From: Chrysogorgia sp. JL179-B06
Taxonomy: Eukaryota > Cnidaria > Anthozoa > Scleralcyonacea > Chrysogorgiidae
Length of the DNA: 64,000 nt
Assembly: GCA_035772405.1 (NCBI GenBank)
Contig: JAYKKM010000250.1
Location: 750,001 to 814,000, forward strand
Direction: 5' to 3'
This document shows positions 43,925 through 55,900 of the stretch, piece by piece. Both the position numbers and the translations under genes were made by a program. How positions within the stretch are numbered: the stretch's first letter is position 1; every line of letters starts with the position of its first letter. The notes beneath the pieces were generated by a model. It was not told the DNA's origin, did not search any database, and saw only the letters and a list, made by a program, of their open reading frames with translations.

Positions 43925-45290
43925 TATACAATACAATACAATACAATATTTTATTTAAGGAGAGTAACATCATAACCTGTCACAGTTTTCTAACAGATGG
44001 CCCTCCACAAAAAGATACATAAATACATTGATAAATACTAAAACTAATCAAATGACACACAATTACAAAATAGACAAAATTTACAATTTGAACACATTAA
44101 AAGTTCCAAGTTATCGACTCGTTTCACCCGAGAGCTAAATAAAGCACGTGATTTAAATTTGATAAGAAGAAGACGAGATTGAAGGGAAGATGTCAAAGGT
44201 AAGATTGCAAGTTGTTTTAGATCAGCATCAAGAGCATTAAATAAAACCGGGGCTAAGTACCCATAGGTACGCTTAAGGGAATTTGAACGTGGTTTGGGAA
44301 CTATCAGATTATAAGTTGATGCCCTAGTCTGGCGAGAACGGTGTTGGGATATTAGCTGAAGCTTTTGTTTGTAGCATGAAGGTGCAAAAGGGTCAAGAAT
44401 TATACTATATAAGGTTAATATCTTTCTAATTTTAACTACATCAGAGATAGGTAACCACTTTAGGTTAAGAAAGAGACAAACTGATGACTGAGTATAATCC
44501 GCATCCAATAAAATTCTAGCGGCTCGTTTCTGTGGTCGAAGAAGCCTTAATAGCTGGGTATGGGAGCATGTACCCCAACAAGAAGAACAGTAAGTGAAAT
44601 AACTGTGCACACAAGAGTTATAGAAATGTAAAGAACCCTCATACGTTAGATAGGGCTTGATACGTCGTAGCAAAGATAGACGGTTGCTAACAGTAGAACA
44701 TATATTATTCACATGGAAGTCCCAGGTAAGAAAGGAGTAAAAAATAGTACCAAGAACAGTCCATTTATCAACTTGCTCAATTTGGCAATCATTGACAATA
44801 ACGTCAAGTGAAGTATTTGGAAGAAGTCTAAATTTTTGCGGAGTAGTTATAAGCATACACTTTGATTTAGAAGTATTTAACATCATACGATTTTGCTCAG
44901 CCCATTTAAAGACAGCCGCAACAGCGGCATTCAATTTTAAAACCACCTCCCGAACAGTTGAACCAGATGCAAGTAAGGAAGTATCATCGGCAAATACAAA
45001 ATTATCAGTATCATATGAAGATAAATACAATGGAAGATCATTAACGAATAAAAGAAAAAGCAGTGGGCCGAGTATACTTCCCTGAGGAACACCATTTAGA
45101 ACTGGTAGGTTATCAGAAAGAAACCCCCTAAAACATACCCTCTGAGATCGGTCAGTAAGATAGGATGAGAACCATTTGACTGTGGATCTAGAACAGCCAA
45201 ATATGAAAGCATAATGAACAGGGATGAATAGATAATATCATAATAAATATAGAATATAGCCAAGGGGCTTCGTGCTATAATTGTCAATAG
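43925..45290 (-). pseudogene. CR1/L2-like LINE, 5'-truncated 3' half on minus strand
   Basis: The minus strand is open from about 45090 to 44044 (328 residues from an internal Met). It encodes VFADDTSLLASGS (an intact FADD catalytic box), WAEQNRMMLNTSKSKCMLI, VDKWTVLGTIF, SYFTYCSSCWGTCSHTQL and LRPQKRAARILLDADY, ending at a stop at 44044. Upstream, in another frame, are NGVPQGSILGPLLFLL and FVNDLPLYLSS (45030-45120). The 3' tail contains the microsatellite (ATTGT)n at 43925-43950, as in CR1/L2/Rex-type elements. 5' truncation near 45290 is typical of incomplete target-primed reverse transcription. Well preserved, so relatively young. Confidence 0.85.
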
Positions 45291-45816
45291 CTGTCTGTAT
45301 TGAGATGGCCTTTGTTGTAGAACAATTGTGCCTCTGAATACAGAGTAAAGACCTTATATTGATAAATGGATGTATGTTGTAGCTTGCTTGGTATCATCCA
45401 TTAACTCTAAAGTAAAAATTGTCATTTAATTAAGACAGTCTACGAAACGAATATTCAACTGTTAACAAAGTAATCCGTTTATTTTTTGAATATCGCCGAC
45501 ACTCACAGCACTATATTTATATAGATATCATGCATGCACTTTGGCTCTCATATCATACACTTTGTTCTTTATTAGCAGTCACTAGTGTGTTTGGCATTGC
45601 ATGTTGCACAATGAGTTGACATAGTTGTAGAAATATGCAAAATCAATAATTATTGTTTTTGCCCGTCAATTTATATTGTTTACTTTTCACTTTTCAATGT
45701 AGATACAGATGAACATTTATTTGTATGACATTGTATTTTTGTATTTTTGTATTGTTGAATTAGAACTACATATATTAAGTTTAAATAGTGCATTAGTGTT
45801 TTTGGATGTTTGTCCT
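45291..45816. other. Interval without a gene
   Basis: AT-rich spacer between the truncated LINE and the large two-gene element. Only short frames are seen. Confidence 0.6.
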
Positions 45817-46330
45817 CCCTTACCAAAGTAAAACTATGGGAATTATATGGCAAATAGTGGGCCATATATGACCCATATATGGGAATGATATGGAAAGATA
45901 GGATGGCATATGGAAAAACTATGGTGCAATTTTTTGCTCACTTTTAAGATATGGGAAATGCATGGGATGGCTAGCTTGTGTTACCTACAATATGGTAAAA
46001 CTATGGGAAGAAGCTGCCCATAGCTTTTCAATAGTATCCATATTTTGTTTGATCTTATTATTATATGGAAATTATATGGGAATTATACATACTCATGCAT
46101 GTTCACTATACATATACTTTCCATACATCGTCTTGCACATGTCAATATGGAATTCATATGGGCTGACACAACCCATAGGTTTTCAATAGTACCCATACTT
46201 TGCTTCATGATTTCGTTACATGGAAATTATATGGGACACTCATAACATAAATATTATTACATATATATGACATCATCTTGCACAAGTGAATATGGGATTC
46301 ATATGGGCTGACACAGCTCAGCAGGGTTAT
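45817..46330. repeat. Left terminal repeat and subterminal TATGGG/CCCATA array
   Basis: About a dozen copies of TATGGG or CCCATA in both orientations, many as ATATGGGAATTATATGG-like words. Arrays of this sort bind the accessory protein in plant En/Spm. Confidence 0.8.
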
Positions 46331-46635
46331 ATAGCACCCCTTTTTGGGAAACCAAAAACTGAAGATTGATCATAAATTTAGTCCAATAGATCGACTATTC
46401 ATACCTGACAAGGTACGAGACTCAAGGCCGACTAATTTTCATACCAGAAAAGACCATTTATTACAATTGATGTTAATTTTTAATTTTAGAAATGTGACTA
46501 AATTCCATTGAAATTGATAGTGTTACAGAAAGCTCCATTTTCAGCTTAAAGCCTGAGTGAATATATGTTTAAGTTTAGTTTAATGAATTTGTCACAATAT
46601 ATTTACAAGTTACTATTAACACAAAAAGTACATAC

Positions 46636-46830
46636 AAATACAACGAATAAGACAGGTGTGACAGGAGAAAGGAACAGGACTTACGTCCCAATTGACACCT
46701 TAATGGTAGATACAATTGGATTTTGGACTTAGCCAAAATCCAATTGTATCTACCATTAAGGGGTCAGGTGTCAATTGGGACATAAGTCCTGTTCCTTTCT
46801 CCTGTCACACCTGTCTTATTCGTTGTATTT
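46636..46830. repeat. Near-perfect palindrome, about 95-bp arms
   Basis: The left arm from 46636 (AAATACAACGAATAAGACAG) is mirrored by the right arm ending CGTTGTATTT at 46830. The arms meet near CCAAAATCC. They differ by one transition and a 6-bp indel. It lies just downstream of the transposase stop codon, so it would be in the 3' UTR. It is either a foldback insertion or part of the element's own 3' processing region. Confidence 0.9.
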
Positions 46831-46879
46831 GGGATTATATAATATATATATAAAAAATATGCTCATGTTTCATTTATAT

Positions 46880-49800
46880 TCAGTCCTTTTCGAATTGGTT
46901 TGGAAAGTGGGCTACATATTGTATATCATTGTCTGAAATCTCTATGTACAAACAAAGCTCCAACAAATCATCAAGTGTAATTATTTCAGAGCAAAGTCTA
47001 TTTGGCTTGCTCACTGTGACAATGTGGGTTGCTGGCATTTCAAGTATTTCATGTTGTTCACAAACACTTCCCGAGATCTTTGACATTGGCACAACCACTG
47101 CGCCAGAGGAGATAGTAGCATTCAAATCACCAGGTACATTGAAGAAAGCTTCAACTTGACCGTAGGCAACGGTTCCTTCTTTCCTGTATGCAACAGTGAA
47201 GGAATTTCTCTTCACCACTCTCTTGTACATTCTCGAGTGAAAAACAGTGTTTCCCGCTTGAAGTCTTGTAAAGTATTTTACAGTGCAGAGTGATTCGATT
47301 TCCAAAGCCGAAATTAGATCATCTTCAAATATGGGATCTAGGAGTCTGCTCTTTAATGCACCAACAGCATAGAAACCTTGTTTCAGAGGAGTTCTATTAC
47401 TCCTACAAGAAAAAAAAAGTAAAGAACAACTATATATACCATATATTGGTCTTACTCTGATGAAGGGCTCCGCTCAAAACGTCAGTATTTCGTCATTAAA
47501 TTCTTGGAAGTTTACCACCTTTTCACGTTGCTATATATATATACCATACATCTCTTGAATAGCCAATTAACTTCATTGACAACATGATTCAAAATAGCCA
47601 ATAAAAATATTACATTGAGAAGTGCTATACAGTACCTGTTGCAGTGACCCTGAAGTTGCAAAGTAATATCCTTTGCACTTCCTGGTAGCATCTTGTTGAC
47701 CAAGCTTGGCAGCTGTTGTTGACTTGTGACAGAAGTCATGATCTGAAATTATATTTAAAAATCTATACTAGCATGTTAAGGGCAAGGGTGCATTAACTAT
47801 TTATCTGGCTAATGCTAGACCATTTTATTCAGCACAGTGAAGAGCAGTCTGCAAGAGCTCATAACAGTCAACAATTCAATGTCGACGATCAGCAATGTTA
47901 ATGAGCTGAAATAGTGACAAACAAAAGCACACTTGGTTAAAATTGTGATGGCGAATGGAGAATCACCAAAAAATGACAACGAAAGAATGTCAGGAGTATA
48001 CCCAATTATTAGAATTGGAACGCAATCAGTTTTCAAATTCAGATGGCTGATATGTGCACCCCTAGCTGTGCCCTGCTTGTCAGCGCTCTTTATTGTGCTC
48101 AATAAAATGGTCTGGCACTAGCTAGATAAAATAGTAGATATTACAGTAAAACTGATTCAGAACACATGATATTTCATTATTAATAAGCTGATTACTTGTA
48201 AGTTGAATATTATTGGTATCAACCTCACCTGGCTAGCAATATTCTGTGTCCCATGAAAATAGCTCCCGATGTCCCCATTCCAGTCCTCAAACACAAAAAG
48301 TGAACTGGTCCAAAGTGGTCCATGATCCATTACACACTTTTTTAAGTGGAGTAACATGTGATGGTTCATCAGAACATACCTGGGATCTAGCAAGAAAGAA
48401 TGTACAAAAGCAAGATATTAACCCATGAAGGAACAAAGGTGCATCAGGGCTCTTGACTTTGCTGAATAAAATTTCCTGATATCAGCTGGATAAATATGAC
48501 AAAGCAGTACTGTTCTCTTTTACAACCCTTATATTTACCAACTCACCATAATAAACATCAAACATTTCCACAAAATGAATCAATAGTTTTCCAGCCTTTT
48601 CAAGTTGTTCTGGTGATATTGATGTTCCCAACAGCAAGTAAATTCCACCAACCAACAATGAATAATGTTGGTGCAATTCGTCATCAAGGACATCTTTCAT
48701 GCAAGGCAGAGAGTAATAGAAAAGCCAGTTTCTATACTCTGTGGCTGAAAGTACATAGGAAAAACATGTTTCACAATGTTAAAATATACAGTAAACACTA
48801 AGGCCACACCAATTTAATTGTTCGGGGCACGGATCCGACCGACCCTGTTTTTGTGAAACCAAAATAAAATGTGTACGTATTATTTACTTTGATAAAAAAT
48901 TGGTTATTTTTGTGCTTTTCAACCTCGTACCCAGGGGTTTCATCGGCGAGGCGGGTGAAAAGACTGTGTACAAGCTTTTATTATTTTTATTTCCATATTT
49001 TTCGCGACCGACTGATGCTAAAAATTTTGAAAAACATCCGTGCCCCAAAGTATCAAATTGGTGTGGCCTAAGATCTTATTAAATGGAATACATGAATTTA
49101 TTTATTACATACCTTTCCAAAATTTTATTTGATGTTCAATACTTCTTGGAACCCTGGTCACAACATTTGGAGGCTTAATTCCTAGAAGGCGCTTGTCAAC
49201 AACCCCCACACTATTCCCACAATACCACCTTCGGCCACTATGTTTTGAGCTGAACCAAAGACCAATCAGCTGTTTCACAACACCAAGAAATACACAATGC
49301 ATTGTATCAATAGCAATACCATTGAAAATATCAAAACTTGGCAGTTGCAAAAGAGGACTTGGAGCCTTTAAGCCATGAACCTAGAAAAGGGGGGAAAGAG
49401 AAACCTGGTATATTAGCTTTCTTCTAAATAATTAACCCATTAAGGGGCAAGGGTGCATGATCACTCTGCTCAAATAGAATCATCTAAAGAGTTAATTCAT
49501 TTTTGAGACAGACTAGTTTACATAGATCAACAACTTACCACTGAATTACTTTCAAGCGCATGGTATGAGTGAACCCTAACTTCATCTGCAGTTCGTATTT
49601 CAGCATGTCCTGTTGGTGTGTTTCTGAATGGGAATGTCATAACATGACCCCGCTCACTAGTTTTGACAACTTCTCCATGTTCATTGCAGTAGCAACAGCT
49701 GTCATGGCCAGTGAAAGTAACCTGCTCCACGATGGCTGCACGAGCAGGAAGATCAAAGTGGCCTGACAATGGTATCACCTTTGCATTTACTTTCCTCCCA

Positions 49801-52423
49801 TCTGGAAGTACCACATCAATTCCTGTAATTAAGACCACATGAGTTCTAGAGTTATTATATTCTGTTCTGAGTCAGTTTTTTTTAATTTTATAAACTATTT
49901 TACCAGTTTATATAAACTGGTTAGCGGTACTGTAAATAACCTGTGTAGATCGTTAATTGATTTTAAACTTATATAAATTTAAAATCAAGTAAGACTAAAC
50001 AGGTTGTTCCTGTTACAATTTCGCTGCTAGTGCTGTTTTTCTGTTGTGTTTCTTTGCAAATCTCAAGTTTGTCAGAATTTGGGATCAACTCATTTTATAC
50101 AACTCATTTTGGCTTCTTAATAATTCCTTTTCTGTATTCCTTTTTTAAATTGATTATGTGATGTATGGTTCTTTATCTTGGCCATTTCTGATGGAAATTT
50201 AGCTTCTCTTGGAATTTGTTTAGAAGAGTAATACTTACCATGAATTTCTGTTTCATGTAAAGTCTCAACAAATGGCTTGAGGAAAGTGGAGAAAAATGGT
50301 TTCTCTTCTCCGAACCATAAGCCTGCAAATATCCTATACTTGTTCTTTATCCTAAAAATATAGAGATAAGAAAATGTTTCAATGCCTATATCATTTGACA
50401 TTGCAAGATTAATATGCTACTATTGTTACAAACTCAGGTGGTGATACTATTCTAATAGTTTATCTTCACCTGAATTCACCATCCCACAATGATTGACTTT
50501 GTGTTAGAATGAGGATATTCATGTATATGCTTGCAGTCTTGACAAAACCAGAATTCAGTTTTGAAACATCACAACCATGATGGTTACTATCATCGGATAC
50601 TATCTCCCCATGGCCTTATTGGCCTGGTATCGATCATCACTCAAAGTAGCACTTAATATCATGAATCTTACCTCAAAGTCGGGGGCAGTTCATTGACAAG
50701 CAGAAATATAGGCCAAACACCAAACTGTGAAGAACGAAAGATTGCAACACCATCTGTGTTAACCTTGACAGAGATGTTGTAAGGTTCCGACAAAACACCA
50801 TCAGTAACACATTGTCTTTGATAAAGAGAGCCATCGTACACATCCTCTATGTTTCTTGCAGAATGTTTCCTACGTTGAAATTTGTAGTTTAAGCCATCGA
50901 CAAATTCAGAATCTGAAAATATTAAAAATAATTAGTATTACAGTAGAAACTGAGTTTTACGAAACCGTGTTTTATAACCACCTGCCGTTTGACCAATATT
51001 TCTGGAACGGGCGAACACTTGTCGTTTACGACCATTTTTGCTTGGCAACAGGGATGGTCATAAAACTCAGGTTCTATACTGTAATATTACACATCTTGTA
51101 ATATCATGGTCACTTCTAAATCTTTTGTTTCATGATTAACATTGTGTTTCCCTCATGACTTGTAATAAATAATGGTTTTGCCCATCCAGCCTCGTCATTT
51201 TAGATGAAAAGAAAGGTTATGACTCTCAAGGGACTTGAGACAAACCCCGAGTGATAAAGGTCTATTAGTTCTAATCGTCCCTCATCCAATATTCACAAGG
51301 GGTCATTGGAATTTAGTATTTTATTACTATGCATGAGGTGATCACCCCTCATAACAATCATCAGGATGATGTTAGCAGCTTCACAAGATACCACAGACAA
51401 AGTTAGGGCACTGTTTACTAATTCTAAAAGATAAAGACCTTAACCCTTTGAACACTATTGTTCTGACCATGAACAGTGAAGTAAATATATAACATACAAT
51501 TTACACTGTAACTTACCAGCAAAATAGTTCTGCAGTTGCTTTGCAATGGGAACTTCAATGAAATGGGCAGCAGTTTCAGCAAGGTGTTTCCCACAAATAT
51601 GGCAGTTTCCATTCGCCTTGCTCTTGCCATGGTATGCCTTACAATATCCACAAAAGAAGTGCTTGACTATGTTACTTTTGGCTTGGCTCACAAAGTCCAG
51701 AAGTTTCCCAACTGTTGTGTGGCAGTTATTAGGCCTAGGACAATGTGCTTCGATCACTGCAAGTAAATCTTTAAATGCTTCGCGAGTAAGCTTATACCTC
51801 ATCACGAACGAGAGTAACAAAACAGCACTTGACATGGCAGTGATTGGTGCAGCTGAGAAAAGCAGTTCATCGCTTTCTGTGTTAGTGGGTTCATTGCCTT
51901 CGTCATCAATAATAAATTCTAAGTCTGAATCAAACTCGTTGTCACTGGAACCATCCGAAAAACTGTTATCATCTTTGATAAATCTTTGATATGTTAGTGG
52001 TTGGTCATTGTCACTCAAGACAAGGTCATAATTCTCGTCTTGTGTGGAAAAACTTTCTTCATCTCCAAATGATCGATCCTCGTGAACACACGCATCTTCG
52101 TTGTCATCTTGTTCACATGTTGTTTCATATGATATACCATTTGTTTCTTCCGCCATAACACTAGGATCTTCGGCAAAAACATCTAACAAATCTCCGAACA
52201 TCGATGCAGTATCGCTGTCCCTGATCAGATTTTCGTGCGAAGCGTTCAAGATGAACTCCTCATCCTCATCACTAGTGTCAGAAAAGTTGACTTGTGGACG
52301 GTTACGACTGATTAGTTTTCGTTTCATTGCTCTCCTTGCCGCTGGGAATTCATACGGATTAAAGTGGCGTACATATTCCTTGTATGGTCCCCGTAACTTT
52401 CTGCGTTCGCTGCCATCCGCCAT
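46880..52423 (-). CDS. TNP2-like (Transposase_21, En/Spm) transposase, 932 aa
   Basis: Nine exons in transcript order: 52423-51517, 50912-50672, 50351-50239, 49822-49539, 49380-49113, 48744-48547, 48386-48229, 47742-47636, 47402-46880. All are GT-AG and every phase matches, giving 933 codons including the stop. The start is MADGSERRKLRG at 52423; an upstream in-frame Met at 52504 is possible. The N-terminus is basic, then very acidic. HFFCGYC...NCHICGKH (about 260-290) is a Cys-rich finger. The core has VNTDGVAIFRSS (Asp356), GVWPIFLLVNELP, FAGLWFGEEKPF, a DSCCYCNEHG pair and IAIDTMHCVFLGVVKQL (Asp540), then ATEYRNWLFYYSLP, LLLHLKKCVMDHGPLW and HGTQNIASQ. These are the order and style of the TNP2 family, whose members catalyse CACTA transposition. 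No disabling change is seen. A MITE sits in the intron between exons 5 and 6. Confidence 0.85.
48802..49068. mobile_element. 267-bp MITE, TIR GGCCACACCAATT, TSD TAA
   Basis: The ends GGCCACACCAATTTAATTG and CAAATTGGTGTGGCC are inverted, with similarity over about 33 bp. Direct TAA lies on both sides (48799-48801 and 49069-49071). A 3-bp TAA duplication is typical of PIF/Harbinger-type elements. It lies in an intron of the transposase gene. Confidence 0.8.
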
Positions 52424-52937
52424 GTTGTTTAGACATGGAAAAACGAAAAACATCACGGGCGTTCGTTGCGGGTGACATCGATATATTTGGTCAGCGGACA
52501 CCAAGGCTAAAGCTGGTTATTTCATGTAAGCCTGTCCCCAACAAACTATAAATATTTTGTCCAAAACCATTTTGTGATCCTAATAACCCTCCGCCTGTGT
52601 TTTTCAATCCACTTTTAAAAAAAGTTTAAAAATTGTAATACGTATCGTATTTAAAACAATCCACGAACTCCTTATTGACCGCTGACCAAACATATCGGAT
52701 GTCACCCGCAAACAAGTGAGGCATTGTGGGATGCATGCACGTGTCTTATCTTAACCAGTTATATCGCAAGATTGCAATCACGTTACTTTGTTCCATTTGG
52801 CGTCGTTTTCAATTCATATCTTTCAATTGTGTTTTGAGATTGTCGCAAGTGCCCCACTGTTCCGTCTGGATATTAAACGCTTATTTTCAATTTAAAGTTC
52901 ATATTATCATCGTATTCTGTTACATAAACTTCGCAAG
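52424..52937. promoter_or_regulatory. Bidirectional promoter region of the two-gene element
   Basis: 514 bases separate the two divergent start codons. No TATA box is obvious. CGTACCGC-like GC patches are absent and the region is moderately AT-rich. Co-expression of both genes from here is inferred from layout only. Confidence 0.45.
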
Positions 52938-55900
52938 ATGCTTCCACGTAAATATGCAAGACAGAGAAACACCCCAGCTCGTTTGAGAGAAGAAGGTAAA
53001 GTAAAATGTTTTTTATGTAATTGGCACGAGCCGCCACGTGGTGCTACATTGTCTATCAATGATTTAATATCTTTTATAGCTTTTATATTGGTAATATATG
53101 TGACATTAAACGGCAATTATGTTGTCTTTTATATACAGAGATATGGTATCTTGTAAAATATGAGGATGACGAAAACCTGAGGGTACTACATAAAGACGAC
53201 ATTGAGGATATATTTGAAGATGACGAGGAAGAGGATTTGGAAATTGGCGACGTTGTGAGTGCCATATGGCTTCCAAATGGACAATATTATGATGCCAAGA
53301 TTCTAAACAAAGGAGGTGAGTTTAATGTGTAACTTATGAGTTGTTTCTGTCAGGACAATCTATAATAAAGGCACACTCTGTGTGTTGAGGTTTAGACTAA
53401 AAGGGATGATTCAAAAGGACCTTTCTGTTTTTGTTTGGTCTTTGTTCTTGGTTAGGTTCGGGTTGACTACTTAGGATTATTATTGGGATTAGGGTTATTA
53501 TTGTGATTAGGGTTAGACCAGTTCTTGATGATTGAGAATGTCCTTGACTCTTGAGTCATCCCTCCTTTTGAGTCATCGCTTTTAGCCTTCACCATAGAAA
53601 TACAGAAGTTGTGCATGGTCTGGTTCCTGGGGACCATAGATGGGGAAAAGAAACTCTAGGGGGGGGGGGGGGGTAGAAAAGGTGGGCCAGGGGTTATTGC
53701 AGATAAGTGTTTCTAGTAATAAACATAATTGTTGAATTGTGGAATGCAATGTAATTATTACTTGGGCTACCTGTTGAAGCCAAGTCTAGGTTTCTGCTTT
53801 ATTTTATTTGGTGACAGCTTGTTCAGCTGTGTATTTTCCATTGTTCCTCGGACCCACACCTCGCACAAAATGTTGTTGTTTGCCAACTGTTAGTTGGTCT
53901 GAACAGCCAGATAGATTGTACACTCCTTTCAAACTGTTTTTTTGTCCTTGATTATATGGAGGCAAGCTGGCTTGGTATCTGAGCTGTCTCACAAGTGTGC
54001 CATTCGCCAACTATTAGTTGGCCTGCACAACCAGATGCACACATTCAAACTGATTTTGGCCTTGATTACACGGAAGCGAACTTCCTCGGTATCTGAGTTT
54101 GCTCACTAACCATGACAGTAATCTGTCAATTGTCCAATACTAAATGAGGCAAACATTATAAATGCACTACAATTATAAATATGTTTATGGTGTCAGCATC
54201 AACAGGAATCGTCTGCACACAGGCTAGCTTTGTGAGCCAGCATGGATACCCAGCCAACTTGCCTCCATGTAATCGAGGCGGTTTATTACTGGTGTGCATG
54301 TTGCCAATGTTGAAAGTTTGGAAAATTTAACCATCCTTGCACTGACAGAACTGTTTCTGATTACTTATAACTATATATTTGCATATATTACATTTGCCTA
54401 CAATGCATCTTTCCAGCCAATTAATAAACAACTGGATTTAAGATTTTTTTGGCCAAATTTAGGAAATTAAGAGAATTTTACAATGAGAAATTCACCAAAA
54501 CAACTGTTTAATTTCTTTTTAACCTATTCCTAAGGCATGTGCCTTCTTTTTTTTCGATTGAGTGGTTTGAACTGAAATGTAAAGTTTTTGCCAGACAGCT
54601 GCTTGCTTGGAAGTGTTTGAAGTCAGTTATGACGTGGCTGGGAGTATCTTGTTGATCATAGTTCCCTGTGCAGGCTACAGTAGCCCAAGTTAACGCCTAG
54701 TGGGTGTCTTGTTATACTTAATTTACAGGTGATAAGAATGAGTTGATGAAGGAGAGGATGCGGTTAGAGAAGACATTGAAAGGTGGTCAAAAATCTGCAC
54801 CTGAAGCCGAAGAGAAGCAAAAGAAAAGAAAAAATGATGAAGCACAAGGCAAAGAAAACTCAAAGACAAAAAAAGCTATGACTGAGGAAAAGCATAAAAA
54901 GGCAAAAGAACGAGAAGAAAAAAAAAATAGAAAAGAAGCAGACCAAGAGAAGCGAAAACAAATGCAAGAGACAAGAAAGGCTCAAGCAGCAGCTCGTTGG
55001 GCAACAACATGCAATTCACAATTAATTCCTCAATCAGCAAGATCTGATGATACCAATACTTCTGTCTCCATTCCAGTCAGCGAAAGTGGAGATGAACGAA
55101 CCCCTTTGTCACACACCAGAAGGTCTGTAAATGACAGTCCCTTGGCATCAATATCAACAAATATACCTAGTAGAAACAGGCCCACCACTCTAGGTATTAA
55201 TAACCATCACCTTACAAATATCCCCTCAGCACCAGCCAATAGATTGCCAGAAAACCAACTTAAACCCAAGACTCCATCAACCATCAGATCCACAAATGAT
55301 CATAGTACTCCTTCTCCATCAACAATCAGATCCAGAAATGAACACAGCCCTGGTCACTCTCCATCAACCTTCGGATCCAGAAATAACCATAGCCCTGGTC
55401 ACACTCCATCAACCATCAGATCCAGAAATGACAATAGCCCTGGTTGCTCTCCATCAACCATCAGATCCAGAAATGACCCTGGCCCAACAAGCAAAGGTTC
55501 TGCCAACAACACATCTTCTCAACCAAGAAGAAAACGCAGCAATGATACACCGGTTCCACCAAGCAGCAAAAAGCAGAGTCAGAGAGGCCTTCATTTTCAA
55601 AATGCTCGCAATATTGCAGAAAGCAGCAGCGAAGATGAAGATGACAACATTAATGTTCATTTAGATGGCTCATCTATTTCTGGAGAGATGAATGAATGTT
55701 GCAAAGAAAAATGCCTTGAAATTTCTGCATTGAGGCAAAGGCTGCAGAAACTTCACAGGAGACTCAATATAGCCTGTAAGTACAAATATGCACCAGAGTT
55801 TTGAGTTTATTACCATATATACTTGTTTTCGTGTATGCATGACTGTGTGTTACATGCTGTTGCAGTGTAACATTGGTTATTGGACACAAATGGCTTTAAA

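Noticed and set aside
53758..54714. Canonical Helitron
   Set aside because: The 3' end is CTTGTTA-like, not CTRR, and there are inverted repeats at both ends. The asymmetric repeats plus hairpin fit Helentron/HINE better.
55296..55664. Second open frame (122 residues) overlapping exon 3 of the BEN-like gene
   Set aside because: A shadow of the in-frame tandem repeat; the other frame joins five other exons in phase.
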